DNA from: Taxillus chinensis
Taxonomy: Eukaryota; Streptophyta; Magnoliopsida; Santalales; Loranthaceae
Assembly: GCA_023512835.1 (NCBI GenBank)
Contig: CM042088.1
Location: 17,412,986-17,476,985 of the forward strand
Direction: 5' to 3'
DNA: 64,000 nt
Part shown: positions 21,977 to 34,070 of the stretch, in pieces
Layout of the letters: every line of letters starts with the position of its first letter
Position numbering within the stretch: the stretch's first letter is position 1
Made by a program: the position numbers and the translations under genes
The notes under the pieces: model-generated
The model's input: only the letters and a program-made list of their open reading frames with translations
Told to the model about the DNA's origin: nothing
Databases searched by the model: none

Positions 21977-22721
21977 CTATTGTGGTGTGAAAAATATATG
22001 ATTTTATTTTTGTGAATATCTATTGAGGATGTTGTGATATCCCAAGTGGAATGTTGTATCCTACCCCTTATCCTCGAGTTGGAAATCCAGGGTGTGACAA
22101 TATGGTATCATAGCATGGTCTAGTTGGCCTAGGGTAATGGGCGGATCTAGTTATCTTGAGTCCTTTAGAGGAGCCTGGAGGGACATGCCTGATCAACATG
22201 GTCCTCTTTGAGCCTCTAAGGTGTATTTGGGGTAGTCTAGTCTTGTGGTAGGATTTGCAAGCATTGGCATTAGGGCACTAGTTGCATTTGTTGTCTATGT
22301 GTGATTGTGTGGATAACTGAGACAAAGCATGTGATTGGAAAATACGAAAAACGTGACTTAATCTGTGCAACTCTGATTTTATGATAACTTGAGTTGTGTG
22401 CTTGTGAAATTGCTGCTTGTGCAATGTGATTTAACGAGAACTGAAATACGTGCAAAGTGTGTAATGCCAATTGATAATTGAATTGACAAATGGGGTAGAG
22501 GTAGTGACATGCGATAGATTTCGAATGCGTTTTGACGATTGTCTTTCTTACTTCGTGTAGTAAGAATGCCACCGGGGAAAGCGACACATGCGTCCGGAGC
22601 AGTGGCTGATAAGTCATCTACCCATGATGGTCCTGGTGTGGGACAGCCCGTTAGAGGCAATGAGCTTTTGTTGGCACAACTGCGACAGGGCATCCGACAG
22701 GAAGTCCAAGAGCTGAGGGAG
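21977..22721 (+). mobile_element. Truncated Tekay-type gypsy element G3: LTR end, primer site, gag start
   Basis: The last 123 bases of a 5' LTR end GGGTGTGACA at 22099. A primer-binding site TGGTATCATAGC follows at 22103-22114, then a 450-base leader similar to that of G1 and a gag start at 22566 (MPPGKATHASGAVADKSS), a close homologue of G1 Gag. It is cut at about 22721, inside the LLLAQLRQGIRQEVQELRE stretch, by a minus-strand LTR. Confidence 0.8.
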
Positions 22722-24329
22722 CGTCACGCCCCCAAATCCTGAAAATCACAGAACTAGGAACGCGACTTCCCCACGCCACCACTCTGGGAGTCGAGGGGTT
22801 TGTGACTGATCCAATCCCATACAATACTACAACAGGGGTAGAATTGTACCCCAATGATTTAAATTCAAAATTTCTCTAAGTAAATATGACAGTGCAATCA
22901 ATTCACATAAATGTCCAACACACAAAACAACTCACAAATCAATTCCACCAAAAGGTACATACAACTATCACGGACCCTAGTCCAGAAAATAAATAAATAA
23001 TAAAATAGTAAACAAAGTCTATAGAAGAAATCCTACGCTAAGGTTGTCCCGTCCTGCTCCACTATGGCTCCACCAGCTACTCCTTACAACCTGTAGGAAA
23101 TAGAAATAAAGTAAGATGAGCACGAGTGCCCAGTAGGTGATCTCTAACTTCATCGTCCTATCACATAAATTCCTAGGTCTATATGATCAGTGCATGCTTG
23201 TGCCAGTGTAGTGTCATCTTCTATCACAGTAAACTTGCATTTAGATACAAAAGAAGATATCACATATTACATCCATCTATTAAGATTTACACCAGCAAAC
23301 CAAACATCCACTGGATCCCTGATACCGACACCAAGAATCCCAGGCATTACTAGATAGCCATATGGGGGACCTATGGTGTCCCTAACGACAACCCGTCACA
23401 TATGAAACCTGGGTTAACTAGCCACATAGGAGACCCGTGGCCTCTTGCTAGCCTTATGTGGGACCCACAGTTAGCCCAACCGATCTCATCACAGAATTCA
23501 CACACATAATTAATAAACACCAATTTATCACAATATCCACATACATAATTAATAAACACCACTATCAATAAACAGGACTCCGTACAAATAGCCTTACAAG
23601 CATTTAAATTACCAATTTAACACTAACATAACACAAATTATTTATAAATATATATGTGTATACTAATTCAAATAATTAATATTAACCCACAACTATCATC
23701 CTTAATGTCAAGTTAATAATATTCAACTACAAGTAATTTTTTTTTTTTAAATTTTTTTAAATTTTTTAATTTTTTAAAAAAACGAGAGGAGCTGGGCCAG
23801 CCCTAAAGGCCGGCCCTGCAGGCTGCCAGCCCAATAGGGCTGGCGACCACCTGGCCTGGGGGCGGCACGAGTTGCCACCGCCCCGTTAACACAACGCGTA
23901 GTAGGGTCTTGAGACCCTGCCATTAACCAGGCTGCCTACGGACAGCCTAGGGCCTTTAGACCAATCGACGCGCCTGGTGTTCTCACGCTAAACTCCTTTT
24001 GGCTTTACAAAATAAGAAATTAATAAATGATGGTTGAAGAAAAGGTTTAATATGAAGTAAAGAAAAAGGGAGCAGACCCATGCGGACGTATGACTCTCTC
24101 TCTAATAATGGATGTACAGACCTCATCAACATTTAAGATATTAGAATTAGAATCATGGTACGTTATTGGCCATCAAAAGCCAATACCTTAAGATTTTAGC
24201 CGTATATAATCACAAAATATTCAAGATATTCAGGCCAATGACAGCCCTCCAACCGACACCATCAAACTGATATTTGCAATATCAGAATCCGACCTCTGGT
24301 AAACGACCGGTACTCCGAAAATATATGGG

Positions 24330-24332
<3 letters not shown>

Positions 24333-24376
<44 letters not shown>
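24333..24376. repeat. (AT)22 microsatellite
   Basis: Uninterrupted AT dinucleotides inside LTR-D. Confidence 0.95.
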
Positions 24377-24379
<3 letters not shown>

Positions 24380-24607
24380 CCTAAAATATCAGGATTGAAC
24401 ATGTTTTTTTCTCTAACAGTTTGAGTTTATGTAAGAGCACAACGAAGGAACAGGAATCACCTACCTGGATTAAAGGATCGAATGATAGACTGAACCCGAA
24501 AGCTTCAACCTACTGCTCTCGCCTTCTCAAGCTCTGCGCACACACAACTGACCTAGGGTTTCTAACCCATGCTCCCTTTAAATACTTATCAATATATCTT
24601 ATTTGAT

Positions 24608-24608
<1 letters not shown>

Positions 24609-24651
<43 letters not shown>
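24609..24651. repeat. (TAA)n microsatellite
   Basis: About 14 trinucleotide units inside LTR-D, followed by further imperfect TAA runs to about 24830. Confidence 0.95.
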
Positions 24652-24849
24652 TTATAATAATAGTTAACCCAAAGTAAAGTAATTATATTCATAATAATAA
24701 TAATAATAAAGTTTAATATTAAAATAGTTACATTAATAATAATCCCATAATAATAATACACTCAACAATTGCATTAATAATAACGGTTATAACATTAATC
24801 ACTATAATACCTCCAAGACTTAAATAATTAAAGTAATTCTATTAATAAT

Positions 24850-26471
24850 TGTTATTCCCGCGAGGTTGTGTTGTCATTATTGTCAACATGATGCAGGAAA
24901 CGGAATTCGTTGGGTAGAAGGTCTAGGTCGAAGATCCGTACTTGGTTGGACAACTTCGTAGAGTGATCTCTTGGAGTGAGCTCATAAAGGGAGTATACCT
25001 GTGTACGTCCTTAACTTGAAGATCTGTAGACCCGTAGCCTTGAAGGTCGTAGATAGGGGCAACTCGAAGGTCGAAGGTCATAGACGGACCATGGGGCTAG
25101 TAGCACTCTCGAAGGACCACAGGGTCGAAGCCTTGAATAGGCATAGGGTCGAAGCCTCAAAGGACCACAGGGTCGAAGCCTTAAATAGGCACAGGGTCAA
25201 AGCCTCAAAAGACCACAGGGTCGAAGGGTCGTAGTTTGACAGACCCGAGGTGTAGACAGGTAAAGAGCAGAGACTCGAATACTCGAAGCAAAGACTCATA
25301 GAGTCGCAGTGTGCAGAGTCGTAGACTCGAAGCTCGGAGGATCGTAGGAAGAACCCATTGTAGAGACCCATAGACAGTTTATCAGCCAAGGCAAAATGTA
25401 GCTGTCATTGACTCGAAGACTCGTAAAGCTCAGGCTCATAGAATGAGATGTCAGCTGTCTGACCTAGCTTCGAAGCCAGAAAAAAGAAGAAGTGGAAGTT
25501 TACTTCTCAGGGCTCGAAGACTCAGACTCGAAGAATCGAAGAGGAAGACTCGTAGACCCGTAGGAAAGCTATGAGGCAATATCTCTGAGCCTGTGGATGG
25601 ACAAAGAAACGGAGCGCACTACGAAGGAGCAAAATGCGCTGAAGTTCACCGTTTCAGTAAGTCGTTAACCAGATAGCAGTTTTAAGTACGTTAAGTATTG
25701 GAGAACACGTGAATGTCATCTAAGGGTAATTGATCATATTTCAATGGTGAAGATTGAAAGAAGAAACATGCTTAACCCTAGACGAAGGGTTTCTGACTGG
25801 TGCAGACCTATAAAAGCAAGGAATATGCCTGACTCAAAAATGCGCCGAAAGTATTCTGAAGAAAAACAAGAAACGTATCTGCAGAGATATAGGAGGCGAG
25901 AAAGAGTAGTTCCAAGATATAGAGACAGAGATAACAGTGAGTTAATCTATTCCACTTCCTCGTACATTAAAAGAATGGATTGTGAGTTCAGCAAAGGAGT
26001 GGTTGAAGGTCGAGCATAGCAAACGGTCAGCAACGTAGGAGCAATTTGTGTTAGACAAATTCTTACAGTGAGTAAATTCTAGAGCAATACTATTTTTGTA
26101 TTTGCAATTAAAAAGGAGAGAGAGTTGATCCTATTGTAACAAGGGCAAGACCTTACTATATGAAAAGAAGATATAGTGGATTGGACTCGGTGTAGGTACA
26201 CCCTCACCACCGTGGAGTAAATCACATTGATCGAACCACGTATATTGTGTGTCTCTGTCTTTTCTTTCTCATACATACTTGCTTGCAACTGATATTGCAT
26301 GAGATACTAATAGACTACTCATACGAGGACCACAACTAATAAAGAAACCTTTTTAAAATATCCTACTCTGAAAGTAGTTGAAAGTTTTATTTTAAAGTAT
26401 ACAGATTTAACCCCCTCTTTGTATACACACACGTATACCAAGGCTAGCACGCTTGGAACCTGGGAATATCA
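24850..26471 (+). mobile_element. 5' LTR of a Ty1/copia element (LTR-E)
   Basis: Begins TGTTATTCCCGCGAGGTTGTG and ends GGAACCTGGGAATATCA, followed by a slightly mutated initiator-tRNA-Met primer site TAGTATCAGAGC (26474-26485). A minus-strand copy of the same LTR lies at 61896-63546. It is full of GACTCGTAGA/GGTCGAAG words and contains about three near-tandem ~48-base units (25114-25230). Confidence 0.88.
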
Positions 26472-26612
26472 ATTAGTATCAGAGCTAAGTTCTCACTGGA
26501 GGCAGATCTATCACTCTATGGAGAAGTGGTCTCACAGCTTGAGAAGGTTGTGTTTGAGATCTGTGGCTTAATAGCTTAGTGACCAAGCAAGAGACTTTGG
26601 TATATATAATAA

Positions 26613-27629
26613 ATGGAAATTCTAATCAGCGGACCGAGTACCAGCTCCAACTACGCTAAGAGAGTGCCTATCTTCGATGGCACAAATTATAAGATGTGGA
26701 GAGTGAGGATGGAGACTTTGTTTATGTCCATGGGTATGGACGTTGAGCATGTAATCAGAGACGGATATATAGAACCAGCCAATGACAGAAAACCCACAGA
26801 AGCTGAAAGAAGAACCTATGAGCTAAACGGCAGAATTCTAAGTGTCATTACATCTGCACTCATAGACTTTGAATATGCAAAGGTGATGGACTGCAGGGTT
26901 ACAAAGGATTTATGGGATAGACTCGAAAGTGTCTATCAAGGTGATGGCAGACTACAAGAAACCAGGCTGCAACTGTATACTCAGAGATTTGAGGCTCTTA
27001 AGATGGAGGAGCAAGAGAGTATACAGGAGTTCTTTGTGCGATTAACAAAAATTGTTAATGACATGCGAAGAAATGACAAAAATAAAAAGAACTTTTCCAT
27101 AGTAAAGAAGGTGTTGAGAGTTTTACCCAAAAGATTCATTCCACGGGTGGAAGTTTTGGAAAATAGCAGAGACCTGGAGATAATGTCATTGCAGGAGTTG
27201 CAGTGCAGTCTGACTGCATTCGAGATGAAGCTGCACTCTTATGAAGAGCCATCCACTTCAACATCCCAGCCCACAGCCAAGGAATCAAAAGAAGTAGCCT
27301 TCAAGGCTATGAGAAAATTAAAAATAAAGAAGGAAGCTGAGTCCTCAGAAGAACAAGAGGATAGTGACATTGAAGATGGTGAAGATGAGGTGGTAGCCTA
27401 CTTCACCAGAAAATTCAGAAAGATTGGAGCAGGAAAGCAAGTTGGAGGAAAAGGGAAAGGAGGACTTTCCGTCAGATGTTTTAAGTGTGGAAAGCGGGGG
27501 CACTTTGCATCCCAATGCAAAGTGAAAGCTAATGACTCGGATGATGAAGCCTCGGATGAAGAGGATACAAAGTGGAAGAAGTCATCATACCGAAGAAGCA
27601 ATTCCACACGGAGACCAGCAGCTCTGTAA
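26613..27629 (+). CDS. Copia Gag with CCHC zinc knuckle, 3' end cut by G1
   Basis: A 338-codon open frame directly after LTR-E and its primer site. RVPIFDGTNYKMWRVRMET is the copia Gag N-terminal (retrotran_gag/UBN2-type) signature; AKDLWDRL-like (TKDLWDRLESVYQGDG) and LRVLPKRFIPRVEVLENSRD are further conserved parts. An acidic Glu/Asp region precedes a zinc knuckle at residues 289-302 (CFKCGKRGHFASQC). The original C-terminus and all of pol are absent because the G1 LTR inserted at 27625; the final codons and TAA come from that junction. No internal stop is seen, so it could still make Gag. Confidence 0.85.
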   Translation: MEILISGPSTSSNYAKRVPIFDGTNYKMWRVRMETLFMSMGMDVEHVIRDGYIEPANDRKPTEAERRTYELNGRILSVITSALIDFEYAKVMDCRVTKDLWDRLESVYQGDGRLQETRLQLYTQRFEALKMEEQESIQEFFVRLTKIVNDMRRNDKNKKNFSIVKKVLRVLPKRFIPRVEVLENSRDLEIMSLQELQCSLTAFEMKLHSYEEPSTSTSQPTAKESKEVAFKAMRKLKIKKEAESSEEQEDSDIEDGEDEVVAYFTRKFRKIGAGKQVGGKGKGGLSVRCFKCGKRGHFASQCKVKANDSDDEASDEEDTKWKKSSYRRSNSTRRPAAL

Positions 27630-28382
27630 TGATCCGTGTTTTGCGGCATGTAAGAAGTTAACCATAGATGCCTTGTGAGTGGAAATTGTTGGGTTTTAGG
27701 GAGTTTCCTTCCCACACACTTTAGCTACACCTTGAATGTTGATGCACAAGTTTGAGGTAAGAGATGAGCCCAAGAGGGGACTTTTGGGAGGTGCACGTGA
27801 CAAGTGATAACGTGCATTTATGCCCTAGGAAGATGCTATTTGCATATATAGGCGCTTTTAGCCTATTTTGTCAGATTTTGGAGATTTATTTTGACCAAGT
27901 AGATGGCCTCAAATTAATTGGCATGCAGAACTAAAGTTTCTCAGAATGATGTCCTCTACCTTCCACAGAAGTTTCAGAGCCAAAGGCCTTGAACGCCAAT
28001 TGGACCAATTGGCGTGCAAGCATATTACTGCATACCAGCCTTTTACATGATGCAAGGAAGCTTGGGGTAGAATTTTAGGGTATTTGGACCTGCACGCCAA
28101 TTGGGGATATGGCGTGCATTATGACGTGCAGCCATATTTTTGTACTGTCACCTTGGTTTTGTTATTCTAATCATCTTTTCCCAAAGGACCATGTTGGAAT
28201 TGTGGATATTTTGTCGTGTGTGGATGCGGAAAGGTTGAAACTTGTGTGATCAAAACTATGTCGTTTTGATGCTAGGATTCATTTTATCAAAACTATGTTG
28301 TTTTGATGTTGGTGTGCCTATATAAGAGGTGAAGGACTCTTAGGTTTAGGGTTCTTCTTTTTGGCTAGCCTTTGCAGCTGTC

Positions 28383-28385
<3 letters not shown>

Positions 28386-28416
<31 letters not shown>
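28386..28416 (+). repeat. (GA)n microsatellite in the G1 leader
   Basis: About 15 GA dinucleotides 60 bases after the TATA box; the same position carries GA runs in the other Tekay-type LTRs (45186, 47390, 55178, 60640). Confidence 0.9.
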
Positions 28417-28420
<4 letters not shown>

Positions 28421-28910
28421 AGAGAGAGGGAAAAAAGGAGAGCTGCTGGTTGCTGCCGGAGCGTCTTGCGTGGGGAGGACAACGTCTAGCGTGGAAGCAA
28501 GAGCAGGAGGACGTTTTCAAGGTAGGGGTTCTGTTTTCTTGTACCTGATCCGGGGTTAGGCCCTGTAGTGAATGAACCGTTGGATATCGTCCTTGTTATC
28601 ATACTATTTATATGTAAATTCATATAGGTGTGATCTCCTATATGAATGTTGGCCTTCAATGGCGTTTTAGTGTGATTCTGACATTGAGTAGGCAGTGCAT
28701 GTTAAATGTTCGATAAAATGCATGTATGAATCTGTTTGTGTGACAATGCCCAGTATGTGTTTGATAATATGCCAGTAAGGCTAGAATTGTGAGTTGGTAA
28801 AGGTGTGCATGCCAAGTATTTGTTTTTATGCCTGAATGGCTGGGTTTGTACACTTGTGAATATGTGCTCGCTAAGTGTTTGGTTTTATGCCTGAGTGGCT
28901 GTGTGTACTG

Positions 28911-29095
28911 TTTTGTGAAACTCGGTGGCTGTGGAAGCCCGGGACTGTTTTGTGAAACCCGGTGGCTGTGGAAGCCCGGGACTGTTTTGTGAAACCCGGT
29001 GGCTGTGGATGCCCGGGACTGTTTTGTGAAACCTGGTGGCTGTGGAAGCCTGGGACTGCTCTTGGAAACCTGGTGGCTGTGGAAGCCTGGGACTG
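28911..29095 (+). repeat. 37-base tandem repeat x5 in the G1 LTR
   Basis: Units start at 28911, 28948, 28985, 29022 and 29059 and include GAAACCCGGTGGCTGTGGAA. The last two units have drifted by C-to-T changes. A single unit is present in the G2 LTRs near 55680 and 61140. Confidence 0.9.
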
Positions 29096-29592
29096 CTCAT
29101 GTGTTAGCTTGTGTGGCTGTTTGAAATATTTGTTTTTGCTGATGGCTTACCGTTATATTGGTTGAAATAATTGTATCATGACACTGCACTTGTACACACG
29201 GCATGTAGATTCTAGGAGCATGGGATGGGTTGGGGAGACATGATCCCTACTGAGCTGTGGTTGCTCACCCCTCCTACTGTGTTTGTTTTCTTCACAGGGA
29301 CCTACAGGCGTTAAGTGGGAACACCAAGGTGGAAGACTTTCTGCCTTGTGGCTTTACTCCTTTTGTTATTTGAGTGTTTTGTCAAATGTTATGTTGAGAC
29401 TATTGTAACTCCAATTGGAGATGATGTAATGGATTTTGGAACTTAATAAAGATAAGTGGTTTGCCTTTTTGCTATTTATTGAGGATTATTATGAATGTGT
29501 TGGATTTTGTACATCTATCCCTTGCCCACCGGGTGGGTAAAGGGGAGTCACGAACCGGTTTCCTTGGGTTGGAAATCCGGGGCGTGACAATA

Positions 29593-29604
29593 TGGTATCA
29601 GAGC
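29593..29604 (+). promoter_or_regulatory. Primer-binding site of G1 (initiator tRNA-Met)
   Basis: TGGTATCAGAGC three bases after the LTR end, a perfect match to the complement of the plant initiator tRNA-Met 3' end. Confidence 0.92.
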
Positions 29605-29898
29605 ATGGTCTAGTTGGCCTAGGGTAGTCGGCGGGTCTGGTTATCTTGAGTCCTTTGGAGGAACCTGGAGGGACGTGCCTGATCAACACGGTCCTCTTGG
29701 AGCCTCTAAGGTGTACTTGGTGTAGTCCAGACCTGAGGTAGGATTTGCATGCATTGGCATTAGGGCACTAGTTGCATTAGTTGTTGTATGTGAAGGTGTG
29801 GATAACTGTTAAAATTGTAATTGTGATAAAAGAAAAATGTGAATAATGTGATAAGGTGTGAATTGTGTAACTCTGATTTTTCTTGAAGTACCTTGAGC

Positions 29899-29903
29899 AT
29901 GAC
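29899..29903. repeat. Target-site duplication of S2 (left), ATGAC
   Basis: ATGAC is repeated at 42807-42811 right after the far LTR end. Confidence 0.92.
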
Positions 29904-31159
29904 TGATGGTCCCTTGGAGCCTAAAGGGGGGGGGGTGAATAGGCTCTTATTCGAACTCTTTCTTTTCTCTCAAGACACAAAGACTTATCTAGTTTAAGTG
30001 ATAATATCACTGCGGAAGATAACCAGATAGTGGAAATATTTTGTTTTATTATCACAAAGTGATTACAACAAAATAGAAGCAAACACTCTCTTACACTCTG
30101 TTTACAACTTTGAATTCACACACTAGCCAAGTGCCTTTTCTATTTTTGCACTTCTTCGCTCTAGCTCGCTCTTTTTACAAGAAGTATAAGTATGAATATT
30201 TATACAAAACATTCCTAAGAGACAACCTTGGAACTTGAAGTTCCGGAATGCGTTCCGCACTAACTATCCCTCGGTAATCTATCTGCCTTGACTGCTGCGG
30301 ATTGTGGAGCTCAAGATCTTGGATTTGAAGAGTATAAGTGTCTTTGTGAGTTCCGAGATACAATTAAGGTTGTGTCCACATATCCGGATGATCCACGTGT
30401 AAGATTCTTCTTGTTCTAAATGCATTCTTCTTACATCGGGACAGCACGAGCCGATAACTTTAAATGCGGTTTCATTGGAGCAGTGTCTTCTTGGTCCGGT
30501 GTAATTTTCCTTACTCCGTAGTTAATGAAGCTCGGAACCTTACTCCGTGTCGGTGGTTGCTTACTCCGTATCTATTCAGGTACTAGAATCCTTAGTCCGT
30601 GTCAGCACTTCCTTACTCCGCATGTAAGTTCCTTACTCCGTATGTAAGTTCCTTACTCCGTATGTAAGTTCCTTACTCCGTGTGTAAGTTCCTTACTCCG
30701 TATGTAAGTTCCTTACTCCGTGTGTAAGTTCCTTACTCCGTATGTAAGTTCCTTACTCCGTATGTAAGTTCCTTACTCCGTGTGTAAGTTCCTTACTCCG
30801 TATGTAAGTTCCTTACTCCGTATGTAAGTTCCTTACTCCGGGCGAGTAATAAGTCCGGATTCCTTACTCCGCATCTATTTTCCGTACTCCGCACTTATTT
30901 TCCTTACTCCGCACTTATCCTTACTCCGCATTTATTTTCCTTACTCCGCACTTATCGTTACTTGGTTATTTACCAAGTGTTTGACGACACTAACTCTTGT
31001 CCGGATCAGGATTATGTATCCTGTCCTTAGCTTTGCTCTCACGAGTGCATCTTTGGATTAGTGACATACCTTCGCAATGATCAAATAAACACAAAAGATC
31101 TCGGATCAAATTACATAAGGCTTTAACGGCATTATCCAAATTCTGGGTTTGATCCAACA
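29904..31159 (-). repeat. 3' LTR of S2
   Basis: 1,256 bases, TG...CA, followed by a CTCCCCC polypurine tract (31162-31168). Contains the 20-base tandem array at 30611-30840. Confidence 0.93.
30611..30840. repeat. 20-base minisatellite (CCTTACTCCG + TATGTAAGTT), 11.5 copies, S2 3' LTR
   Basis: Eleven full units plus a final half, differing only at CATG/TATG/TGTG positions. The other S2 LTR has the same number (42257-42486) in the same variant order, so the array predates this insertion. S1 has only about four units. Confidence 0.95.
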
Positions 31160-31415
31160 ATCTCCCCCAATTATGGATATGCCTAAACCCTTTGTAATCT
31201 GATCTGGTAAGCGATGCAAACGAATATCATACGGAATATACACCACAACCAATTTCATTGATCAGCAACTAAATACAAATCAGCCTTAATACAGATTTTT
31301 CACTAAGGTACATAAGGCTTACTATACTTGAAGATCATAGTTCTCGCCTTCTCTCTTAGCTCCATTGTCTGCTGCATCGTAAAGGTGGAGTGTTGGCTCC
31401 AATGTTTGTCCACGA

Positions 31416-34070
31416 TTAAGAACGATTTGATGAAATGACAAACAAAGGCTCCATGCTATCTCCATCCAGTTGTTGTGGCACTTGCTTCTTGCCCCGGAAT
31501 GTCGCCTTGAGTTTCTCGGTAGAGCGCAGGGGTGTGATACCCAACTCTTCATATAGTCCGGCTTTCTTCACGGCTTCGTTAGTCCGAGACACGAGGTTCC
31601 CATTGATTCTTCCTAACGAAGTGCTCCACAATCGATGAGAATCAATGAGAATCATCTGCTTGGATTGAATCATGAAGACAGCCATCATGAAGTGTGGCGA
31701 CATGATCCGGTACGGAATGAGGATGGTTGAGAGAGTTTTCCATGGCTTGCTATCTTGACGAGTTCCGTCGATGTAAGTCTGAATTAACTCCACACCTGGG
31801 AAGATAGCCCTCATTCCAACATGGCAGAACTTCAAACAAGTGCCCATCTTCGTAAAGAGATGGAAACGACCTCATCTCCATTTTAGCGGCTCTCGAGAAG
31901 TTATCAATGTCTTCCGTAGTAAAGAGTCCTTTCTCCGAACAAAGAGTCCGAATGTCGGACGGAGAGAAAGGATACATTTCGGAAAGACATCGTCTCTCGG
32001 CGAGACGACGCAAGATAGGCCTTCATTGCCTTGCGCAAGCTTCCATCCGCATCGGACGGGTCAAACTCCGCATAGGATGGGAGGAAGGTATCAGCTGCGG
32101 ATGAGGAGGATGGAGGAGGAGCTCGAGGTGCGGTAGAGGAGCTTGGTTGAGAGAAGCGGCTTCGTTTGGGAATTTGAACTCCCTGAAGCACCGAAGTGGC
32201 AGGCCGCTTCTCGGTCCGGGAAGATGGTTGTGGGGGCGAAGGAGTAGATGGATCGGATGACACTTTCTCCCCCGGTTTGGCGGATCGCCGGGAAGCAACG
32301 GGAGGACGAGCCATCGTATGCGCCGGATCCGCGAAGGAAGTAGATAGTGAATGAACGGAGGTGGCGACAAGATCCATTTTCTGCTCAATGGAAGTGGAGG
32401 AGTCGGTGAGGGCGGAGAGTAGTTGGGCGCCGAGGGCATCAACTTTGGCGGCGATGGCGGAAATTTGGGCGCTTTGAGCGTGAGCATGGCGGTCCAGTGA
32501 GCGGAAAGCACAAGCATCGGAGTGGACCGTGCCAAAAGAGGCACGCCCAAGGGCTAACTCTGGAGCTTTGGAGGACTCCCCCGCATGAACGGGAGCAGGA
32601 GTGCGGTGGGCGGAGGAGTCCGCAGGAGTAGCGAAGCGAAGAGGAGCATCCGGAGCATCGGAGGCATCCGGAGCTTCGGAGGCATCCGGAGCATTGGAGG
32701 CATCCGGAGCAAGAGACCCGCTTTGACCGGACAAGTCAACTACGGGAATCGCGGCGGCAGGAGAAGAGGGCCCGGCCTTAGCAGGAGAAGGACTTCGGGT
32801 AGCAGGGGCCGGGCCTGAGGGTGTAGGGAACGACACATCGGGAATGGCGGCCGGCGTAAGAAAGCCGTGGTCCAGATTCCGGATGATCATAGTCTCCGGG
32901 GATTGGGTATTGCGTGTGTAAAACACCCGGAGATCGTTGTCGGGAATGGAGGAGGTGTGGGCTAGGCGAAACGGAGCCGGAGGTCCGTTAAGGTGACGGC
33001 GGAGAGATGGTCAAGGTAATCTCGGGGTTGAGGTAGAGGAGGCAAGGGGGCTTCGGGAGAAGCGGCCGGGACATCAGCGGTGGCGGCGGCAACAGCGGTA
33101 TCAACCGCAGCGGCTATAGCGGATGTGGAGGGAGTGGGGACATCAGCCAGAGGGGGCCGAGGAAACGGCTCTCGACGCACCGCGCCGAGAGGGCCCCGCA
33201 ACCTCGGACGGTTCAGCACGGACGCTTGGCCGGGAGGCCCGTGAGTGGGAGGGCGCGGCTACGGACCGAATCCGGGAGGATCGGTGTACGGAACCGACCT
33301 CGGGGGCTTGGGCCGTCGGAGGGGTCACCAACAGGGCCGCCTTGTTGTTCCGAGGCAGGCAGAGCGCGGAGAGCTACCGTGGGTCGGCGAGCGGTCATGT
33401 TTCCGTCCGGCGTAAGGTGACGAAGATAAAGAGCCGAGGGAAACGAGACAGCATCAACTTGGGCGAAATGGTCCGGACGAAGATGCCGGAAGACAATGCG
33501 AGGATGCGCCCATAGGAATGGTTTTTGGGACCAGTCGCAGCAAACGAAATAAGAACATCCCCCAATCCATCGGAAGACCTTCAAAAACGCCGTACATGGC
33601 CAGGTAGAAGATCGTACGGAACCTGAGTCCAGGGCTGATGTGCGAGCCAGTAGGCATCGACTTAGAATAGTCGCCATACATCGATAGCGACCCTGGAAGG
33701 ATTTCACCTTGTATTCCTTTCCTTTGGATGTGCACCCCATAGAAGCCGCCATCGGTTCGGCATCCGGACGCTGTGGTTCACCAAGAGGAAGGTGAAGAGC
33801 GGCGCGGAGAACAGCCGGAGTGATGATGATGGATTCGCCGCGGACATGAGAGGTTATGGAATCGGTAGTGCGGCGAATCCGTTGGTAATACTCAAGAATG
33901 TCATCGATAAAAAGATCGATGGGATTGGAAACCAGGTTGAGTATGTGCGAGGCTTCAAGAAGAGGGCGAAGATGGTGAAACCAATCCGGAGGATTAGAAA
34001 CGACATTCCAATCAACTAGATGGCCAGGATTAACGCCTGGAAAGAAAGATTCTGGGTGCCATTGCAGATT
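31416..34070 (-). pseudogene. S2 extra 3' ORF with Ulp1-like C-terminus, several frameshifts
   Basis: Colinear with 10237-12853 of S1. The N-terminal part shows NPGHLVDW and SHVRGESIIITPAVLRAAL, then the Pro/Ser linker (32926-32100) and the C-terminal domain (31847-31416) with PYRIMSPHF, MILIDSH and PQQLDGDS. Just after PQQLDGDS the frame shifts, so the Cys-Gly of the catalytic motif is lost in this copy. The position hit is again a CHG site. At least three other frameshifts split the ORF. Conservation of the His and Asp segments between S1 and S2 supports the domain as an old part of the element. Confidence 0.7.

Larger units (their letters stand above)
22722..24849 (-). mobile_element. Minus-strand gypsy-type LTR (LTR-D), truncated
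   Basis: Starts (plus strand) TCACGCCCCCAAATCC, the complement of a GGGGGCGTGA LTR end. It carries the GAGATCACCTACTGGGC...GCTCATC block (near 23115-23145, complement) typical of Tekay-like LTRs and a GTATTTAAAGG TATA-like box near 24570-24580. It holds an (AT)n run and a long (TAA)n run. The far end is not visible because a copia LTR begins at 24850. Confidence 0.65.
27625..29589 (+). repeat. 5' LTR of G1
   Basis: 1,965 bases, TGTAATGATCCGTG to GGGGCGTGACA. TATA box CTATATAAG at 28318-28326, (GA)n at 28386-28416, five 37-base tandem units at 28911-29095, and the CTACTGAGCTGTGG...GCTCACCCC block near 29245-29270. It shares a U3 segment with LTR-B (from TGATAACGTGCATTTATGCC at 27807). Confidence 0.92.

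Noticed and set aside
22270..22693. Minus-strand ORFs opposite the G3 leader
   Set aside because: They are shadows of the gypsy leader and gag start on the plus strand.
25001..25389. ORFs on both strands in the LTR-E repeat region
   Set aside because: Repetitive RHRVEAL-type peptides simply reflect the tandem DNA repeat.
28885..29165. Repeat-encoded ORFs in the G1 LTR
   Set aside because: Translation of the 37-base tandem repeat on both strands, not a gene.
30611..30850. Regular 20-base repeats resembling a CRISPR array
   Set aside because: Units are directly adjacent with no unique spacers, lie inside both LTRs of S2, and the sequence is plant nuclear DNA.
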